From assembly GCA_947628395.1 (NCBI GenBank), contig CANQZP010000057.1:1-8793 (forward strand): a stretch of DNA of 8,793 bases, written 5' to 3'. The notes under the pieces are model-generated. The model was not told the origin of the DNA and did not search any database. It saw only the letters and a program-made list of their open reading frames with translations. The stretch is from an uncultured Clostridia bacterium. GTDB taxonomy: Bacteria > Bacillota > Clostridia > TANB77 > CAG-508. Below, piece after piece: positions 6,177 to 8,793 of the stretch. Position 1 is the first letter of the stretch, and each line of letters opens with the position of its first letter. A program made the position numbers and the translations under genes.

Positions 6177-8618
6177 TTATTCTTCTAATTCTTCATAGTC
6201 TTCTTTAATTTTTTCTATACTTACTACTTTTCCTTCATTTGTTCTCATTAGAGTAACACCTTGTGTTGATCTTCCAAGTACGCTTATGTCTTTTACTTGT
6301 AACCTTATAACTGTTCCGGTATCTGTTATTAACATTACATCATCATTTTCATTTACTATCTTTATTCCTACAATTTCTCCTGTTTTTGGTGTTATTTTAT
6401 ATGTTATAACTCCTTTTCCTCCTCTAGTTTGTACTCTATATTCGTCTAGTTCAGTTCTTTTTCCAAATCCATTTTCTGTTATTGCAAGTAAAGTAGCTTT
6501 TCCTCCGGCCATAACTGATTCCATTCCAATTACATAATCGTCTTTATCTAGTCTTATTCCTATAACTCCTTGAGATACTCTACCACATGATCTTACATCT
6601 TTTTCATCAAATGTAATACTCATACCTTTTCTTGTTACTATAACAATATTGTCTTCTCCGTCTGTTAATCTTACATCTATAAGTTCATCACCTTCTCTTA
6701 AGGTAATTGCTTGAAGACCTGTTTTTCTTTGTGTATTATATTCTGTTAAAGCAGTTTTCTTTATTAATCCATCTTTTGTAGAGAATAACAAGTATTTTCC
6801 TTCAGCAAAGTTTTGAATTGGTATTATAACAGATATTTTTTCATCTGCATCTAAGCTTAATAGATTAACAATTGCTGTACCCCTAGCGGTTCTTCCTGCT
6901 TCAGGAATTTCGTATCCTCTTAATCTATATAATTTTCCTTTATTACTGAAGAATAAAATTGTATCATGTGTTGAAGCTGTAAATATTTCTTTTACAAAGT
7001 CTTCTTCTCTTGTAGCTATTCCAGTAATTCCTTTTCCTCCTCTTCTTTGGCTCTTATATGTATCTACTGGAACTCTTTTTATATATCCAAATCTAGTTAA
7101 TGCAACTACAGTTTGTTCTTCTTTAATTAAGTCTTCAACATCAAGTTCTCCTTCTGCTGCAACTATCTTTGTCTTTCTTTCATCACCAAATTTTTCTTTT
7201 ATTTCTAATAATTCTTCTTTTATTATGTCATAAACTAATTTATCACTAGCTAGAATTTCTTTTAATCTAGCTATTAATTTCATTAATTCATTATATTCTT
7301 CTTCTATTTTTTCTCTTTGCAAACCTGATAGACGTTTTAATTGCATATCTAATATAGCTTGTGCTTGAATTTCTGATAGTCCAAATCTTTCCATCAATTT
7401 TTCTTTCGCATCATCATAAGATGAACGTATAATTGCTATTACTTCGTCTATATTATCTATTGCTATTTTTAAACCTTCTAATATATGTGCTCTTGCTTCA
7501 GCTTTGTCTAATTCAAATTTAGTTCTACGCAAAATTACTTCTTTTCTATGGTCTATATAATATTCTAAACATTGTTTTAATGTTAATATTTTTGGTTCTC
7601 CGTTTACTAAGGCTAACATTATTATACCAAATGTATCTTGAAGCTGTGTATTTTTGTATAATTGGTTTAATAAAACTTGTGGATTTGCATCTCTTTTTAA
7701 TTCTATTACTATTCTTACACTATGTTCTCTATCTGATTCATCTCTTATATCAGATATACCTTCAATCTTCTTTTCCCTAGCTAGATTTGCTATATGTTCT
7801 ATAAGTTTTGCTTTATTTACTTGGTATGGTAATGAAGAAACAATAATTCTTCTTTTATTACCAGACATTTCTTCTATTTCAGCTTCTCCTCTTAATGTAA
7901 TTTTTCCTTTTCCTGTTGTATATGCTTGTTTTATTCCTTCTCTTCCAAGTATTAATCCTTCTGTAGGGAAATCTGGTCCTTTTATTATTTGCATTAAGTC
8001 TTCATCTGAAACATTGTCATCATCTATAATTTTTATAGTACCGTCTATAATTTCATTTAAATTGTGTGGTGGTATATTTGTAGCCATTCCTACTGCTATA
8101 CCTGATGAACCGTTTAATAAAAGTGCTGGTATTTTTGCTGGTAAAACTGTTGGTTCTTGTAATCTATCATCATAGTTTGGCATAAAGTCAATTGTATTTT
8201 TTTCAATATCAACTAGCATTTGTTCTGATATTTTTGCCATTCTAGCTTCTGTATACCTCATTGCTGCAGCTCCGTCACCGTCTATAGAACCAAAGTTTCC
8301 ATGTCCATCAATTAATTTATATCTTAAAGAAAAGTCTTGTGCCATTCTTACCATTGCATCATATACAGAGGCATCTCCATGTGGATGGTACCTTCCTAAA
8401 ACAGAACCTACTGTGTTAGCACATTTTCTATAAGGTTTATCTGATGTGATTCCATCTTCATACATTGAATATAGTATCCTTCTATGTACTGGTTTTAGAC
8501 CGTCTCTTACGTCTGGAAGTGCACGTGATACTATAACGCTCATTGCATAATCAATGTAAGATGTTTTCATTTCATTATTAATATCTTTTACTATTATTTT
8601 TTCTTCTTGCTTGTCCAT
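6177..8618 (-). CDS. gyrA: DNA gyrase subunit A
   Basis: This 813-residue protein is a full-length GyrA, the subunit that cleaves and rejoins DNA during ATP-driven negative supercoiling with GyrB. The winged-helix/cleavage domain starts the protein, with catalytic Tyr122 in AAAMRYTEARM (118-128). The tower and coiled-coil segments follow (about 360-490). The C-terminal beta-pinwheel holds the GyrA box QRRGGKG (524-530), which separates it from ParC. Numbering coincides with E. coli GyrA through the drug-binding region, where GDASVYD (81-87) places Ala, not Ser, at position 83 while Asp87 is kept. The ATG is set by AGAGGT 6 nt upstream. The gene has its own promoter (8655-8683) and no gyrB is visible in the adjacent 175 bp. 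The ORF is intact. Confidence 0.98.
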   Translation of the reverse strand: MDKQEEKIIVKDINNEMKTSYIDYAMSVIVSRALPDVRDGLKPVHRRILYSMYEDGITSDKPYRKCANTVGSVLGRYHPHGDASVYDAMVRMAQDFSLRYKLIDGHGNFGSIDGDGAAAMRYTEARMAKISEQMLVDIEKNTIDFMPNYDDRLQEPTVLPAKIPALLLNGSSGIAVGMATNIPPHNLNEIIDGTIKIIDDDNVSDEDLMQIIKGPDFPTEGLILGREGIKQAYTTGKGKITLRGEAEIEEMSGNKRRIIVSSLPYQVNKAKLIEHIANLAREKKIEGISDIRDESDREHSVRIVIELKRDANPQVLLNQLYKNTQLQDTFGIIMLALVNGEPKILTLKQCLEYYIDHRKEVILRRTKFELDKAEARAHILEGLKIAIDNIDEVIAIIRSSYDDAKEKLMERFGLSEIQAQAILDMQLKRLSGLQREKIEEEYNELMKLIARLKEILASDKLVYDIIKEELLEIKEKFGDERKTKIVAAEGELDVEDLIKEEQTVVALTRFGYIKRVPVDTYKSQRRGGKGITGIATREEDFVKEIFTASTHDTILFFSNKGKLYRLRGYEIPEAGRTARGTAIVNLLSLDADEKISVIIPIQNFAEGKYLLFSTKDGLIKKTALTEYNTQRKTGLQAITLREGDELIDVRLTDGEDNIVIVTRKGMSITFDEKDVRSCGRVSQGVIGIRLDKDDYVIGMESVMAGGKATLLAITENGFGKRTELDEYRVQTRGGKGVITYKITPKTGEIVGIKIVNENDDVMLITDTGTVIRLQVKDISVLGRSTQGVTLMRTNEGKVVSIEKIKEDYEELEE

Positions 8619-8654
8619 TTAATAACCTCTTTTCTCTTTTTTTAATACATTTGT

Positions 8655-8683
8655 ATTATACTAAACCGTAAGAAAATATGCAA
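8655..8683 (-). promoter_or_regulatory. Sigma-A promoter of gyrA
   Basis: On the minus strand TTGCAT (8678-8683) lies 17 bp from a perfect TATAAT (8655-8660). The predicted start near 8648 gives a leader of about 30 nt before the gyrA ATG. Beyond it, 8684-8793 is very AT-rich and shows no convincing gene. Confidence 0.8.
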
Positions 8684-8793
8684 GTTATAAATGAAAAAAA
8701 AGATTGGTTATTTTTATCCTCAATTAAAAAAGTAAATGCAATTATATTAATAATTAATTGAAATAAGTCTTTCATATACTCTTAATTACTGAT

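Noticed and set aside
6286..6537. Plus-strand frame opposite gyrA
   Set aside because: It is the antisense shadow of the conserved GyrA C-terminal domain; no ribosome binding site is seen.
7580..8175. Two overlapping plus-strand frames opposite gyrA (7580-7780 and 7654-8175)
   Set aside because: Both mirror gyrA codons and have low-complexity hydrophobic or Ser-rich products without start signals.
8656..8775. Minus-strand 39-codon frame upstream of gyrA
   Set aside because: It runs over the gyrA promoter, has only a poor GAG-type ribosome binding site, and ends inside the -10 element, so chance is the better explanation.
1..8793. CRISPR array or tandem repeat block
   Set aside because: No regularly spaced repeats are present. 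The many AT-rich near-repeats are due to base composition.

Overview
The window looks like chromosomal DNA of an AT-rich, Gram-positive-type anaerobe, most likely an uncultured member of the Clostridia. This is inferred from three things: strong AGGAGG ribosome binding sites with both ATG and TTG starts, a GyrA of Firmicutes length that carries the GyrA box, and a two-gene DnaD-like/DnaC-like primosome unit of clostridial style next to a small CxxC redox protein of the DUF1858 type. No species can be named from this alone.

Layout. Positions 1-190 are intergenic or edge sequence. They hold a near-consensus leftward promoter, a perfect 8-bp hairpin, the tail of a hydrophobic reading frame and a bidirectional terminator. 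A tRNA-Arg(CCT) and a DUF1858 protein follow on the minus strand, probably as one transcript (197-504). Two back-to-back promoters at about 537-592 divide this leftward unit from a rightward operon (633-4067). That operon encodes an overlooked 47-residue membrane protein, a VirD4/TraG-like type IV coupling protein, a VirB2/TrbC-like pilin candidate, a VirB6/TrbL-like polytopic membrane protein and a PrgI-like small membrane protein. A separate extended -10 promoter (4068-4096) precedes dnaD-like and dnaC-like primosome genes (4129-6120). The dnaC-like gene carries a single-base frameshift between its Walker A and Walker B motifs. A strong bidirectional terminator (6131-6169) separates it from the convergent gyrA (6177-8618, minus), which has its own promoter at 8655-8683.

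How the genes work together. The 633-4067 operon supplies the coupling ATPase, the pilin and the inner-membrane channel parts of a Gram-positive conjugation-type (type IV secretion) machine. The gene that usually follows PrgI in conjugative elements, the VirB4 ATPase, is absent, and so are a relaxase, a cell-wall hydrolase, an integrase and any visible attachment repeat. The secretion genes instead run straight into housekeeping replication genes and are bracketed by core genes on both sides. This could be a decayed element, part of a split element, or a domesticated membrane apparatus. The sequence alone cannot decide between them. The dnaD/dnaC pair would load the replicative helicase, and gyrA supplies the DNA-cleaving subunit of gyrase.
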